Origin: Papilionanthe hookeriana x Papilionanthe teres
Lineage: Eukaryota > Streptophyta > Magnoliopsida > Asparagales > Orchidaceae
Assembly (NCBI GenBank): GCA_022702705.1
Contig: CM040428.1
Location: 103,930,022 to 103,994,021, forward strand
Length of the DNA stretch: 64,000 nt
Direction of reading: 5' to 3'
How positions within the stretch are numbered: position 1 is the first letter of the stretch; the number at the start of each line of letters is the position of its first letter. The notes under the pieces are model-generated. The model was not told the origin of the DNA. It ran no database searches and saw nothing but the letters and a program-made list of their open reading frames with translations. The translations under genes were made by a program, and so were the position numbers. Below are positions 34,947 to 48,072 of this stretch, piece after piece.

Positions 34947-37328
34947 GGCATGGCTGACAACTTTCCTGGGGGGTTTAATGGCTTGGATCAGCTGCTTAGG
35001 GCAAGGGAAGAACAGCTACAGTGGCCATTGGGCATGAGACATCTCAGCAAGTTCAAATTGAATTTTTGATTCAAATCAAACCTCTCGGTCTGGTGGTTTC
35101 CGGCGGCTGTGGTGGCTGGCTGGCCAGGGTCAGGTCATCCTCAAGGTCAGGAGGACCAGTGATGGAGGTTTGTGCAAGCAATTGTCCAATGCCAAGTGTC
35201 AAGGGTTGGATTTAAGTGTTAAAGGGTGAAGAGTGATTTTGGGTTCACATGTGTCAACCCATGTATTTGGGCTTGGTTCACCTCCCCATGGTCTGATTTT
35301 GGGCCAAGGGGATCAGTTGGGTCAGCTGCCATGGAGTGGTAAAGTCCCCATCAAAATAGTTTAAGTTAATTTTGGGTTATGGTGTTGCATTAAACAGGTT
35401 AAAATGGCTTAATGAAAGCTTAGGAAAGGACTCCCTCTTCTTGCCATTAATGGCTTGGTGACAAGTCAAACCCCCCATGGCTTCATGTGGCTTGTCCATG
35501 GCTTGCATGTGGCTCCACTTGGCACATCCTTGGCTTAGGAAAAGTGGATTCATTTATATGAAAAAGGAATTTGGAGATTTTAGAAATTTCGTGAAAATTT
35601 AGATGGTGATTGATTTAGGTTGATTTGATGATTGATTTGGGACTTAGGAATTGATTCCAATTAAAGGGATGATGAGAAGGAATTGTCATGTGGGCTTTGG
35701 AATGGGTTTGGGCTTTTGGATTTCACTTTAGATGAGCTTTCAAGATGGTTTAGGGAAGTGGGCTTTTGGATATTAGGATGGGATTTTGGATGAAAATTTT
35801 GTGAAGGACCATGTGAAATAAATGTTGCAATTGGTTTAGGGATATTTCATGAATGGTTTGGGATCAATTTCGTGTGATTTGGAGAATAATTGGGTTGAAT
35901 TTGGGCTTTTTAGTTAAATGAGCCAAAGTGGGCCAAATTGGCCTAACTTGGGTTAAGGTTGGTCTAAAGTTGGATTTGTTGTAAAATTAATGTTGAGAAA
36001 TGTTCGTGGGAGTGTCACAAAAAGTTTTCAACTTTGGTTGGGCTCTAATTTTGGGATTTGGGCCCATTTGGGTTAGGTTTGGGCTTAGGTCAATTTAAGG
36101 GATTTTGGTTTTGGGTTAGGTTTGGGTGGAGTGTAGGTTCAAATTTTGGGTAAATCAAGTTAGTGTTTTGTTTATGGGGGTGTTAGGAAGGTTTTAGAAA
36201 AGATTTAGGGCCAATTGGGGTTGAATTGGGTTAGGTTTGAGCTAGGTTTATGTCTTGGGCCAAAATTGGGCCTTAGGCCTCAAATTGAAATTGGGCGCAA
36301 ATGTTAATCAAATTGGAATTATATTTGGTCTAAATTGATATTGGGGATGTTGAATTGAAATTTAGAATTGAATTGGACCAGAATTGAGGTCAATTGAAGT
36401 GGTTTGGTTTGACATTGGGTTCACTTGAGTTTAAAATGGGTCAAATTGGGGTTTTTGTAAAAGTGGGGTAAATTGGAAAAATTGGCCCATGGTGTTGTTG
36501 AACAAAATGAAATTGGGAATATTTGGGATTTTCTAGAATTTTTTTTGGGAATTTTCTGAATTTTTGGATTTCTTGGGGTAAAAGGGCATTTTGGGTATTT
36601 GGAGGGTATTGGGGGGTACTTTTGGAATTTTTGGTATTTTTGGCTATGGATGATCAATTTGAGTGTGGGGAAATGTTTAGGACTGATTTTGAGGAATTTT
36701 GGGTAATTTAGGTAATTTTGCAAATTTTAGGTCATTTCAACGGTATTCGGTAGGTTTGGTGGATCCTGGGCCCCGGGGGTCAAAAATTGATCTTTTGGGA
36801 AAATGAAGATTGATTGAATGTGAGTAGAATGGAATCACTTTGGTTGAGCCATGAAGCCATATTAAGCTCATATGAGCCATGAGAGGTCTCATTTGAGGCA
36901 TTCACTATGTTGTTCTTAACCCTCTTAGCCAGGGGCTTAGGGTTAAGGACCATCCATATGAATTACCTACATGAGTTAGAAAGTCAAGTTGGGTGAGAGT
37001 GTGGTTTTAGGACTTGGAATGTGTGTGAGAGTGTAGTGTATGTGCAAGTCAACCCTCACCAGACCAGGGCCGCCAAGGTATTCCTAAGGCCGAAAAGTCA
37101 CATAGGGAACTCATCCTTTAAACCTCCACATTTGATCTCAACCATCTAGGTGATTATGGGTCTACAATCAAGCTTGTGGGGTTTGCAGGGAGTTAAGAGG
37201 TGTTTGAATTTCTAAATGGTGGGTTCCATTTCTAGTCCTCTAAGATTAGTTAAAGGAAAAGCCTATGACTAGATCCTATGTACTAAGGAGAGAGAAGAGA
37301 AAAGACCTCATCAAAATTGAGGTCAACA

Positions 37329-37333
37329 CTAAT
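37329..37333. repeat. Target-site duplication of element B, right copy
   Basis: ctaat directly follows the terminal ca of B and is identical to 9923-9927. Confidence 0.95.
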
Positions 37334-39029
37334 TAATCTTCATTTTCCCCCAATTTCAATTTTTGACCCTCGGGGCCCTAAACCCACCAAACCTACCAAA
37401 TGCCCTTGAAATTGCCCAAAATTTGCAAAATTGCCTAAATTACCCAAAATTCCTCAAAATCAATCTTAAACATTTACCACCACTCAAATTGATCATCCAT
37501 GGCCAAATATACCAAAATTTCCAAAAATACCCCCTAATACCCTCCAAATACCCAAAATACCTTTTTTTGACCCAAAAATCCAAAAATTCAAAAAATTCTC
37601 AAAAAATTCCAAAAAATTCCAAATAGTGCCAATTTCATTTTGTTCAACTGTAACATACCCCAATTTTGTCAATTTAATCCAACTTGATCAAAAAGTCCCA
37701 AATGGGCCCTTAAGGCCCAAAATGACCGACAAACCGAATCCATCCCAAATTCAACCCAAATGTCACCCAATTTTCCCCAAATTTTTTTTGAAATCTTCCT
37801 AACATCCCCACAAACAAAACACTACATTAATTTCCCCCAAATTTGGAATCAAACTCTACCCAAGCCTAACCCAGACCAAAAATCCCCAATATATCCTAAA
37901 CCAACCATGAACCCAAACAAGCCCAAATCTCAATATCCAGACCCAACCAAAATTGAAAACTCTTTGTTACACCTCCATAAAAATTTTACAACATTATTGT
38001 ACATTAAAATCAACATTAGCCCAACCTTAGCCCAAGTTAGCCCATTTTGACACACTTTGACCCTATTATTAAAGAAGCCCAAATTAAACTCATTTCAACC
38101 CCACATGACACCAACTCTTTTCTAAAATTTTCATGACACATCCCTAAACTAAATATAACATTTATTTGTCACAATGTTTATAAAATTTTCATCCAAAAGC
38201 ACATTTTAAAACATAAAAGCCCACTTCCTTGAAGCATTTTAAAAGCCCATTTTCATCAAATTTAAAAAGCCCAAATGTACAATCCAAAACCCACATGACA
38301 TTTCTTTCCATCATCCATTTAATAAAAGTCACCCCTAAGTTCCAAAAAGAATCATTAAACTATTCCAAATCATGCTTCATGAAAACTTTCCATTAAAATG
38401 TCAAAATCCCTAAAACCCATTTTCATGAAACTTGGTTAAGCCATTCCCAAGCCACATGGAGCCATGAAGCCATGGATAAGCCACATGCAAGCCTTGGGAA
38501 CCACTTTACACATCATCATGCCATTAATTGCAAAAGGAGGAGACTCTTTTAAACTCCCTTAAAAAGGTTTTAACCCGTTTAATGCTTCACCTTAACCCAT
38601 GATTAATCCAAATAATCATAGATGGGGACTTCACCACCCTTTCCTAGCTGACTCACCTGACTCCCACAGCACCCAAGGTCCCCTTGGTGGGTGCACCAAG
38701 CCCTAATCCATGACTTGGACCCATTTGGACCCAAAATTAGCCCTCCCCCCATTCCATTTAAATCAACTCCTTTACATATGTCCAAAGCCAATTGAACTCA
38801 CCAAACCCCAGCCCTGACTCCCCTGACCATGAGGGTGACCTGACTCTGGCCGGCCAGCCACCACAGTCGTCGGAAAATCCCATGGCTAAGAGCTCCATGT
38901 GAGCCAAAAAATTTAAATTCTCCCTTGCTGAGCTATCCCATGGCCAGTGGACACCATGGCTCTTCTTCCCTTGACCTAAGCAGCTGATCCCAGCCCCTGG
39001 CTTGCCCTGATAAGCTCCCCAGCCATGGC

Positions 39030-39037
39030 TATTTAAA
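39030..39037 (+). promoter_or_regulatory. Candidate TATA box in D 5' LTR
   Basis: tatttaaa within ggctatttaaacaccacc, conserved in the other four LTR copies. Confidence 0.5.
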
Positions 39038-41559
39038 CACCACCACCCCACGGCCAAAAGGTTGGATGCACTGGACCTTACCAAAACTCTACCCAATTCA
39101 TTACAATCCCCTCTCCAAACATAGAGTAGTTGATCCCCACTGAAATCTAGTCCTAAAACCCCCTATGTGAGCTCAATTTTTTAGCTTAATTTTAAGCCCA
39201 AAACCAGGACACTTCACCATAGTGAGCCAATCTTCAAATTAATTGACTCTACACCTTCACTAGACCAAGAGATGAAGTTCCCCAGAAAAAGCCCCGTCAC
39301 CAGGCCAGCCATTCTTTCTATCGGCCAAGCTTTGAAATCATGCTTGTTGGAAATCGGGTCTAGACATTTCACCAGGACCAGAGGCTCCATCCCTAGCTTC
39401 CTTGGACTCCAACGAACGTGCCGAGCACATCCAATCGAGGCTTCACCTCTTGGACCAAGGTATGGAGACTTCTCCTTAGCCCGAGCTTTCAGCGATCCAT
39501 CATCTAATTTGAGTCGATTTCAATGCATGTTAGTCTTATGGATGTGTAGCTCTAGGCTAGATGAACATGTAGGAGAAAACCACATTTGATTTGGTTAACT
39601 ATAGCTCGAGATCTTAAGGTTTAAGTGTGGACAGTTCTCGGGTTAGAACACCTAAGGACGATGAACGGATGTCGTCCATTCGCGTGTGTATCGAATGAAC
39701 GATCCAGATTGTGCCGAACCAGAGCACGGGATAAGACCGTGGGGCCGCATGGCGCTGAGGTGGAAGGCGGCGTCGAATGGAGAAGCGCTGTGTGGGACTT
39801 CAGAGCTACCGAGGATGACAGGGCACCACGCTGGATAAGCAAAAAAATAGGGTTCTTTCCTATTTATTTAATTCAATCAACTTCAAAAATCCATATCTTT
39901 GCATAGAAAAATCACAAAAATAAAAAAAAATACCCTCTTGCTCAGTGAACAGAGAAGAATAATGTGGAAAAGGAATTAAGTTTTTTTGTTAAGTATTTTA
40001 TTTTTAATTAATTTAATATTGTTTTAAGTATTTCAATTCTCCATTCATGCATATAATTCACCATAGCATGGGACCATAGAGCTTTTGTAGCCTCTATTCT
40101 TGGGAACATTCCCTGAATTTTTCAAGACCAGAGGCCAGTTCTGTGGCAAGTTATTGATTTTCCAAGTTTATGTGTTTGCTTTGGTATTTTAATTTCAATA
40201 GTTTGCATGTTGCTTATAAAATTCTAGAAAACTAGGGGAGTTAGCTTATGACCAGAGAACCCTAGGAAAATTATGGTTTGATTTAATTCCTTAAAAATAA
40301 CCCTAATTAGCCTAAACACTTAAAACTAAAATTTAATTAATTAGGAGTAACCACACATCAAAATCACTTGAAAATAATTCTCCACTGTCACTTAGGATAC
40401 AGAGAACCTAACATAAAAATTTCAAGTCAATTGGAATTTATTTAACATATTAAATGAATTAATTAAATGAAATATTTACTTTGAAAATTTAAATAAATTC
40501 ATAAAACCTAAAATACATTTCAAAAATTTCACCAAATTAGTTTTAGGGCTTCTCTGATGTTAGGGGAGTCTAAGAAAATTAAAATTGGGATTTTTATAAA
40601 ATTTTCATTTTTGACCTAACTTTTAATATTTTAATAATTAAAAAATTAAAAAATCACAAAAATATTAAATTTCATAAAAATGACATATTTGGACCACTAA
40701 TCACTTCAGAACTAACCAAATATTTTTCCTAAGTCTCTAGGATAAGATATTGAATTTTAAAGGCTTAAGACAATTTTTAATATTAAAAAATGGATTTTCC
40801 TATATTTTCACCAAATTAATTCTAATAAATCAAAGAAAAATCAAAAAAATATAAAACTTATTTCTCTGGACTACTTGAGATTAGAGGGACTTAAGAAAAA
40901 TATAAAATCTATTTTTAAACTTTAATTTTATTTTATAATTAATTAATACCTCAAAACTCAACATAATTATGATAAATAAAATATAATTCACAAAAATCAC
41001 TAAAATTTGTCCAAATGGTCCTCTAGTCAGTAGGGACATCCCATAATTTTCTTAAAGACAGAAACCTTACCTTGGTCATGTTATTGAATTTTCCTTAGAA
41101 ACCCTTATTTTCCATAAAAATAATTATTAAAATTAAATTAAAAATAGAAAAATCATATTTTCTCCTCTGATATTTTAATTGACCCATGAGTATAGTGACA
41201 TAAAAATTTCAAAGTCATTTGACCTATATTTAATGAATTATGAAGTGAACAAGCCTAAGGGGCAAAAATGGTAATTATTGAAATTTAGCCTTAATCAATA
41301 TTTAGGCTTAATTATGGGTAATGGGTAATGAATGATCCTAATTAATCTCCTTAGATGATTTAAACATAGGGGTTAAAGTGTAGGAACCCATTTTATCACT
41401 TTTCCAACATAAACAAAATGATTATAATTTCTTAAATTATTGAAAATTTGAAGTTAATTAAAAGAGAATATAATAAGTGAAGGGGTTTAATCTTGGAAGA
41501 TATTAACTTATTTATCTTAACCCAAATTAATGATAGAAATCAAATACCACTTAATATTA

Positions 41560-41960
41560 ATTTAATAACTCATTAATAAAAACTATGATAAATTAAATAA
41601 TCAAATTAAAATAATTTCTAAGATAAATTAAATAACCAAATTAAAATAATTTCTAAGATAGTTTAATAAAAAAATAATTTTAAAATAAAATAAGTAATTA
41701 AATTAAAAATAATTTTAAAATGACATGATTTATTCAGAATAATTCAAATTAAATATAATTAAATTAAAGCAGTTTTAAAATAATTTAATCAACTTTAAAT
41801 CATGTCATTTTAAATTAATGCAACTAAATTAAAATCAACACAATTAAATTAAATATAACTAAAATTAAAGTTAAGACAAATTTAAAATAGCTAAGTCAAC
41901 TTTTGAAATTACACAATCAAATTGAAATAACATAAGATAGTTATAATTAAACTAAAATAT
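41560..41960. repeat. A/T-rich aattaaa repeats in D 5' LTR
   Basis: Degenerate aattaaaataattt units that include a direct repeat of taaattaaataa.caaattaaaataatttctaagat near 41589-41660. This is the counterpart of the ttaat tract in B's LTRs, but more diverged. Confidence 0.7.
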
Positions 41961-44034
41961 TACAATTAATTTGAATCAATCTTAGAAAACTAACTTAAAT
42001 CTAAATAAGATGGTTTAGTTTCTTAATAACCTAACCTGCCATAAAGGCTTCCACCCACATAATTCCTAAATAGAGTATCAAGTGAAATGTCACTTCACTC
42101 ATCAGATAATCAAATGTCTAAGTTCACTGAGCAAGAAGCAAAACTTAACTAAATTCTTGGATGATTAGTTCACCTGTACAATGAAATTCATTTGCACTCA
42201 AAATAATCTGAAAAGTATTTAAAAGATGTTTAGGAACCGTCCTAAGCACTTCCTCAATATGATGAGATGTTTTAGAAGAACAATTGAATGTAATTGTTCT
42301 TTGGTGAAGAAAATCATCCATAAAACACAAGAACCTAGACGTCATAAGAATTGACTAGCAATAGGATTAGGATTTTGATAGACAACCAGAACCTTTCCTT
42401 AGCCTTACCTAGGTGCTTTCCTTGAAATGTTTAAATGCTCTGACATGTGTTTTAAGTGCAGCTTGGAATGACAGGAAGACCCTCTAGGTACGCTTTTACT
42501 TTATAGCAATTTACTTACCTGTACTATACTTTACTTTTCTTGCATGTTAAACAAGAATGTCACCCTACATGAAAACTGAAACTTTTAGGATAGCCACGAA
42601 ACTGTAACCCAAAACTAAATTAAAAGTCACAACAAGATAAAATTCACTGCCACAACATTTAAAATAGAAAACAACTTAAAATTTAATCACAAACAGAACA
42701 ACCAAACCACAACTACAAATAAATTAAAACGTCTCGTTGGATGATCGGGAATACCTCGGATGATATAACCTACGTGTTGCTAACGGGATTTCCCACGGTC
42801 TAAATGAAAGTGTGGAACTCACTTAGTTGAGTTTAGCAAATTCATTTGGACTAAGTTAATCTCATGAAAATAACAGTGCCAGAATGATGGAACCGTGAGA
42901 TCTTAACCGGTGTTGGTATAACCAACTTTAAGATTCCCCTAACAAAATGTTAAAAACACCTGAACCTTAAGACTTTTCTAAACCAGAACACTTCTCTCAT
43001 CTCCTAATTTTCACTTTCCAAAACTAAACCTTCTGTAACAACATGGAGCTTGGAGCATAGTGGGCAGCACGGTCATCTTCATCAGGAAAACTCGGATCTA
43101 CATCAGTAAAACCTTTTCTTAGAAATAAATAACCAAGCCATAGGATTTCGAGGTAGTTTGCCTAGTGCAACATAAATCCTCAACTTTTTGTTAAGCATTT
43201 GTATAATTATGTTATGCAAATTAAGCCCTAAACGGTCTTAGGATTCTGAGGTAGTTGTTTGGTACGACATAAACCATCACATCTTCGAGGCTATTTGTAT
43301 CATTATGTCATATAAATATAAGTCCTAATTAATTAAAACTGGCAGGATAGAAACTTTAAATAATTCTTCCTAAATTGAAGCCAAACCATAGGAAAGTTGG
43401 GAAATCCCTGAGGTTCTCCTCAAATCTGTGACATCCCCTACCTTTCTTCCTTTGGATTCCCAAAATAACTGTTCTAAATTTGAGCTATTCCCTTTTGAAA
43501 TTTCTAAAATCCAATTTGTTTGAAACCTTAAACTTTGAAATTCTTGAGAGCAAAACCACTAATCATTATCGAGAGTTTTCTTAAGTGTCTTAAGACATTT
43601 AAGGTGTAAAAAACTATAGGGGCTTGCCCTTATAGGGAACTTTAAAAACCCAGGTAATATAAACCCTGCTTAATTCTTTTGTATTAAGCAGGGGAAAATT
43701 TTCGGCTTATAAAATTGGTTCGCAGACCAACGGATGTCACAAATCTTCTAGTTTATTTAATCGAGCCCCATCATCAAGCAGTGTGTCTATTCTTCGGGAT
43801 AGATACACAGTTTGTGGAGTAGTGCTCATTTATATAAATTATTTGGGATATGAGATCGGTTTGATTTCATACTTTAAAATTTTCAAACTTAAAATTATTT
43901 TCAAAATCAAATGCTACTTTCCAAATATTTAAAACTATTATACAGTATACTTAATTTAAAATAAAACTCGCCGACAACTTCTTTAGGAGACCCCCTTTTT
44001 AAAACACCCAACGTAAAAATATGTCGACAACTTC

Positions 44035-44052
44035 TAGCGACTCCGCTGGGGA
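44035..44052 (+). promoter_or_regulatory. Primer-binding site of element D
   Basis: tagcgactccgctgggga starts 5 nt after the LTR end, as in B. The second base is a where tgg is expected. It is complementary to a tRNA 3' end (probably tRNA-Arg by analogy with Tat/Ogre elements). Confidence 0.85.
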
Positions 44053-44633
44053 CTAGTTCCTCTCTCCATTCTGATTAGTTGGTTTTGCTTTCATAAATCA
44101 GTAGCAAGTCCATGTCCCTAGTGGACTAAGCTACCATCCTTCCGTTGAAATACCACGTTCATTTCTATCTTGAACGGGTACAATCAACTCTCTCTCAGAT
44201 TTTTGAGCCACTGTTTAGACACCCCTAAACAGAGAGGTTCCAAAATCCTTTTACCTCTTTGAGGTGGGGTGGACCCCCAATAGGTGTTAGCTTAGGAGCG
44301 GTTTCTCGGATCGAGAAGTCTTGTGAGACTCTCCCTTCCTTTCCAATTTCTGGATTGGGTCCCATACCTTTCCTTTAACCTTTCTCTTTTTAATTTGTTT
44401 TATTCCTAATGAACAAACCTTCTAGTAAACAAACTCTTTAATAAATGAACTTTTTGTTAAACCACAAATACACAAATAAAAGAAAATCCAAAATATCTTG
44501 TAATTAAAATTAAGAAAACAAAAAGATAAATGGAAATGTGTTCGGACTAGTTTAAAGAAATTTCCTCTCTTTCTTCGTCCCGACAAAAGGATGCATAAAT
44601 CAGAACTGACGCTTAGAATCTACCCTCCATAAA
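44053..44633 (+). other. 5' leader of element D
   Basis: Untranslated leader between primer site and gag, collinear with 29520-30109. It contains the hairpin acctctttgaggt at about 44253-44265, then the polypurine-complementary segment. No gene seen. Confidence 0.7.
44270..44287 (+). repeat. Leader segment complementary to the polypurine region (D)
   Basis: tggacccccaataggtgt is the perfect reverse complement of acacctattgggggtcca at 56911-56928. Confidence 0.88.
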
Positions 44634-46625
44634 ATGTCTGCACCGAAGCTGATTTTCTCCTTCACCAACGGGATAGACTTGGCTGTCTACAAGGACAAGC
44701 TACCTAATGATGTTGTCATTCGCTTTGGACAAGGGTTTGACAATACAGACATTAAGTTCGCCGATGTTACTCTTTTTGCACTGATGAACAAAGTACCAGA
44801 AACTGGGGAGCCCATAATTGAGTTCAACCTGAAATCGGCTCGAGAGTTACCTCCCCTACAAAGGGTCCTAACTGAAAGAAACACTGCTGTTGTTCGTAGG
44901 AGCACTGTTATCTCTTCCCCCACCGGTCTGGTCATCTCTGCACCGACCTTAACTCCTGCCAAACTGAAAGGGAAAGAAGTCCAAGTCGGTGAGGAGCCTG
45001 TTATCGTGGAGGGTACAGACTTTGCTACAATACTGTCTATCTTTGAGATAGGGTCAAACTCTAAAGTTGCACCCTTAACCCGGACTCAAAGAAGAAATAG
45101 GAGCATAAAGATCGCCAGGATCGAGAAGGCTAAGGCTGTTGAAGTTGCTTTTTTGGAAGAGATTCCTGAGGAAGAAGGAGAACTGCCTAAAATTTCACCG
45201 CTGTTAGGAGGAAGTAGATTCCACCCTCTCTCTGCTGCATCGGATGAAGAAGATGTCTGAAGGATTGCCGCTGCATTACCCCAAACTGCATACTTTAGTG
45301 ACTGTAAAAGCAAGAGGGCCAAGACTACACCACCTACCCGACTGCGAGCCATAGTAGAGAAACTAGCTAAGAAAGAAGGGTGCCCCGTATCAGATATCGT
45401 AAGAAGGATGGGACGAGTGCCAGTAAAATCCCGCCTCGAACCGCGAGTAGATCCCATCACTGCCCCAGAGAGGTCAAGGAAGAAAGTGCGAGCTAGTGAA
45501 AGAAGTTCGCCTATTGTCGTATCAGGTCACCATATTAGGGAGGACACCATCTAGCAGCGTACAGCTGACAGACCATCTAGTCCTAGGTTTTCCGCTGCAA
45601 GAAGGATGGTGTGGCAACCTATTATTGCTGAACCGATACCGACACAATATTTTGGAAATAAGAGTCTCGTCATAAAACCTGAATCTGAAGAAAGTGCTAC
45701 TGCATTAAAGGAAACTTTTAAAAAAGAAGTTCAACAGTCATCACATGACAACTTCGAAACCGTTTGGAAGAGGCCACTTGAGGACGCTATAGGAAAGCTA
45801 AGAACTGACATCCGACGGTTGGCAAGGGAAAGAGGAGAAGAATTGAGAAATTGAGTGGATTCATCATAATTCATGGATGAAGAATGTGCTGAGATCAATA
45901 TGGTCGAGACCCGAGCATCGTCAGCTTTGCAGGGAGCTCCTTCAGCCTCAGAAAGAGATGAACCAAAAATAATGAGAGTGATTCTTCAAGAAAAAGATGA
46001 TACGATTTCTCAGATGGCAAAGAGGATGGAAGAGATGGCAGCCGCCTTAGCCACTCTCCAGAGTCAGTTTTAACCTCAAAAGGAAACACCCCCAGAGATC
46101 ATTCACATCGTAGATGGAGGGAAAGAAGTTACATCTGTCAATGGAGAAGAACAGCTGAAGAAGGATTCAGTGCAGAGTATGATTCCCGTAATGGATATTA
46201 AGAACATGGTAGAACAACATGTACAAGAAGCCTTAGTTCAGTCTAAAAGTAGAGCATCTATCCAGACGGGTAGACCTTACCCTGAAGAATTTGATGTCGT
46301 CCAATACCCGAAGGGCTTCGTACCACCTCTGTTCAAGACTTTCGATGGTACGGGAAACCCCCGGCAGCATGTAGCACACTTTCATGCTAGTTGTTGCAAT
46401 GCCGGTGGGAGCGACGCCTTGCTCTTTTGTTAGTTCGTCAGCAGCTTGTCAGGGATTGCCTTCGACTGGTATGCAGAAATGCAGAACTGTTCGGTTAAGA
46501 CCTTTTCAGAATTGGAAAAACTTTTCGTTAAATAGTATGCCAGGGCTCAGCACCACATCACTATCAGTGATCTAGTGGTGGAGCAACAGAAACCGAACGA
46601 AACTTTAGTAGATTACATACTTCGT
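44634..46625 (+). pseudogene. gag: gag of element D: N-terminal domain, coiled coil, capsid
   Basis: Gag builds the particle. One reading frame runs from ATG 44634 (MSAPKLIFSFTNGIDLAVYK) for about 660 codons, interrupted only by stops (45258, 45552, 45852, 45867, 46071, 46431). Domains in order: N-terminal domain (1-60), Pro/Thr-rich linker, TQRRNR basic motif (151-156), basic region, heptad-like LQEKDDTISQMAKRMEEM (about residues 445-465), then capsid with FKTFDGTGNPRQHV and LSGIAFDWYAEMQ. A 1-nt loss near 46625 shifts the rest. This is the most complete gag in the window and defines the conserved start. Confidence 0.9.
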
Positions 46626-47410
46626 GGAGGAACTAAAGCATGAAGTGTGAACCTCAGCTTCAGGATAAACATGCAGCCGGTATCCTGTTGAAGAGTATCC
46701 ATGGCCTGATAGCTTTTCTCCTCAAAGGATTCACAATTAGGACTTTCAAGAAGTTGCTTAGCAAGGCCAGGAGCTTGCAGGAGGAGGCAAAACATCTGAG
46801 TTTCGTTGAGAAAACCGATAAATAGAAGCCCATATAGGCATTCGAAAAGAAATCCGGGATCGTCGCGGTAGTAGACAAAGGTAAGCAGTCAATGCAAATA
46901 CAGCCAGAGCGGCCACAACCTAGTTATCAAACACCGCAACAGATCTATTAGCAACCTCAGCAGATTTATCAGCAACCTCAACATAACTATCAACAGTCGC
47001 GACTGAGCTATCCATCATGGCAGCATGATCAGCCGCCGCCTTGTCCACAGCGTGCCCTGAAAGAACTCATGAATAAAGAATATCCCTTCAAGACTGAAGC
47101 AGTGGCAAAGATGTTTCGCAGTTTGATGAAGACACCCGACTTTCAACTACCAGAGCCCAAAAGGCCAGAAGAAGTCGACAAGAAGGATCATCCGAACTAC
47201 TGTCCCTACCACAGGATGCTCGGACATAAGATAGAAGACTGCTTCACCTTTAAGAATTGGCTCGATGATCATCTCCGGAAAGGGAACATAACGATCCCGA
47301 AGGAATACATGAAGGAGCCCCAAAAAGGAGGTTCTACCAATGTTATTTCAACGGATCCTATTGTTCTGATAAACCCATACATGACTGACGATGGATGGAG
47401 TACTGTCTGA
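46626..47410 (+). pseudogene. gag: gag C-terminus of D: capsid end and zinc knuckle
   Basis: Frame resumes with KCEPQLQDKHAAGILLKSIHG and LLSKARSLQEEAKHLSF, then a Gln/Tyr/Pro-rich tract with repeated QQP units (46920-47010), then the frame 47069-47410. The knuckle is C45-PY-H48-RMLG-H53-KIED-C58, an intact C-x2-H-x4-H-x4-C that would bind RNA in the particle. A stop at 47408 (tga for Trp) ends the piece. Confidence 0.88.
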
Positions 47411-48072
47411 ACAAAGTCTTCAAAAAAAATTCTGGATCACATCCAGACCGCTTCAGTGCGCGCTTAACCTCAGAGTTTGAAACCTGTGAAGCCGGCACTA
47501 TCGCTTGCGATAGAAGAACCGCCCCAGAAGGAGGAGAAGATCGTGAAAGAATAAAAGACTGAGGCTTCAAAGGGTAGACTAGGGGCTGCTTATCCCAGGA
47601 TGGTTGTTTCTGATTTGGGGGAGAAATCCCTCAGACCTCTAACTCTGTATGATTATTTGCTCGCCCCGTCGGGCTCTTATAATGAAAAGAGTTTTGGTGT
47701 TGGCTACGTTTTGAGTGTTTCTAATGATTACGTAACTAACGAAAACCAACCTAATTTGGATTTCGATTTCGATACAAATAATGATTCTCAAATCATACTA
47801 AACCTCGATAACCACGATGAAGGAGAAGACATTCGCAAGGATGGCTACGAAAGCTCGAGAAGTGACGAGTCCATTTGTGAATTTCGAGGAGCTCCAATCA
47901 CAATAGAATTAGAGCTATCAGATTCTGAAGCAACTACAGAAAAGCCATTCGGTCCGATTTAAGGGGAAACACCGGCAGATCCAGCACCAGATGTAGAAGA
48001 GGTAACAAAAGCAATCTAAGAAGCAAAAAAGTTCTACCCCCGAGAATGGGTCCAAAGGATAAATGAAAGCAG
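47411..48072 (+). pseudogene. Gag-protease linker of D, conserved, role unknown
   Basis: Same frame as the knuckle. It contains GRLGAAYPRMVVSDLGEK (around 47570-47630), LTLYDYLLAPSGSYNEKSFG and an acidic, Asn/Asp-rich tail ending in ICEFRGAPITIELELSDSE. A stop closes it at 47960, and a frameshift precedes the protease. The same blocks occur in A and B. I do not recognise the domain. Confidence 0.75.

Larger units (their letters stand above)
9928..37328 (-). mobile_element. Element B: complete 27.4-kb Tat/Ogre-like retrotransposon
   Basis: On the minus strand the order is 5' LTR (37328-30133), primer site, leader, gag, protease, RT, RNase H, archaeal RNase H, integrase, gag-like/AlkB gene, 3' UTR with tandem arrays, polypurine region, 3' LTR (17323-9928). 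LTRs start tg and end ca. The 5-bp target duplication ctaat flanks it. All frames are damaged, and the two LTRs differ by many substitutions plus a ~246-bp deletion in the 5' copy, so the element is not recent and could move only with proteins supplied in trans. Confidence 0.96.
30133..37328 (-). mobile_element. Element B 5' LTR (7.2 kb)
   Basis: Collinear with 9928-17323. It differs by an (AT)n expansion near its sense end (30222-30250) and by absence of ~246 bases equivalent to 13037-13282 (junction near 33284-33286). Sense order: tgttgacctca start, C/A-rich U3, TATA-like block (34939-34946), A/T-rich remainder, tatgccgaca end. No gene was found. Confidence 0.95.
37334..44029 (+). mobile_element. 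Element D 5' LTR, second fragment
   Basis: Continues the LTR broken by B and ends tatgtcgaca, followed by the primer site. It is collinear with 57442-64000. The first 1.1 kb is C/A-rich in the sense strand (runs of cccaaa and almost no G). A TATA-like box is at 39030-39037, A/T-rich repeats are at about 41560-41960, and the last kb is collinear with the complement of the sense end of B's LTR. No conserved gene was found; the longest open frame (39272-39589) is not kept in frame in B or E. Confidence 0.94.

Noticed and set aside
39272..39589. Open frame inside D's LTR (and its twin at 59335-59685) as a conserved gene
   Set aside because: The two are LTR copies of one element, so similarity is by descent. 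The aligned stretches in B and E shift frame and differ in protein sequence.
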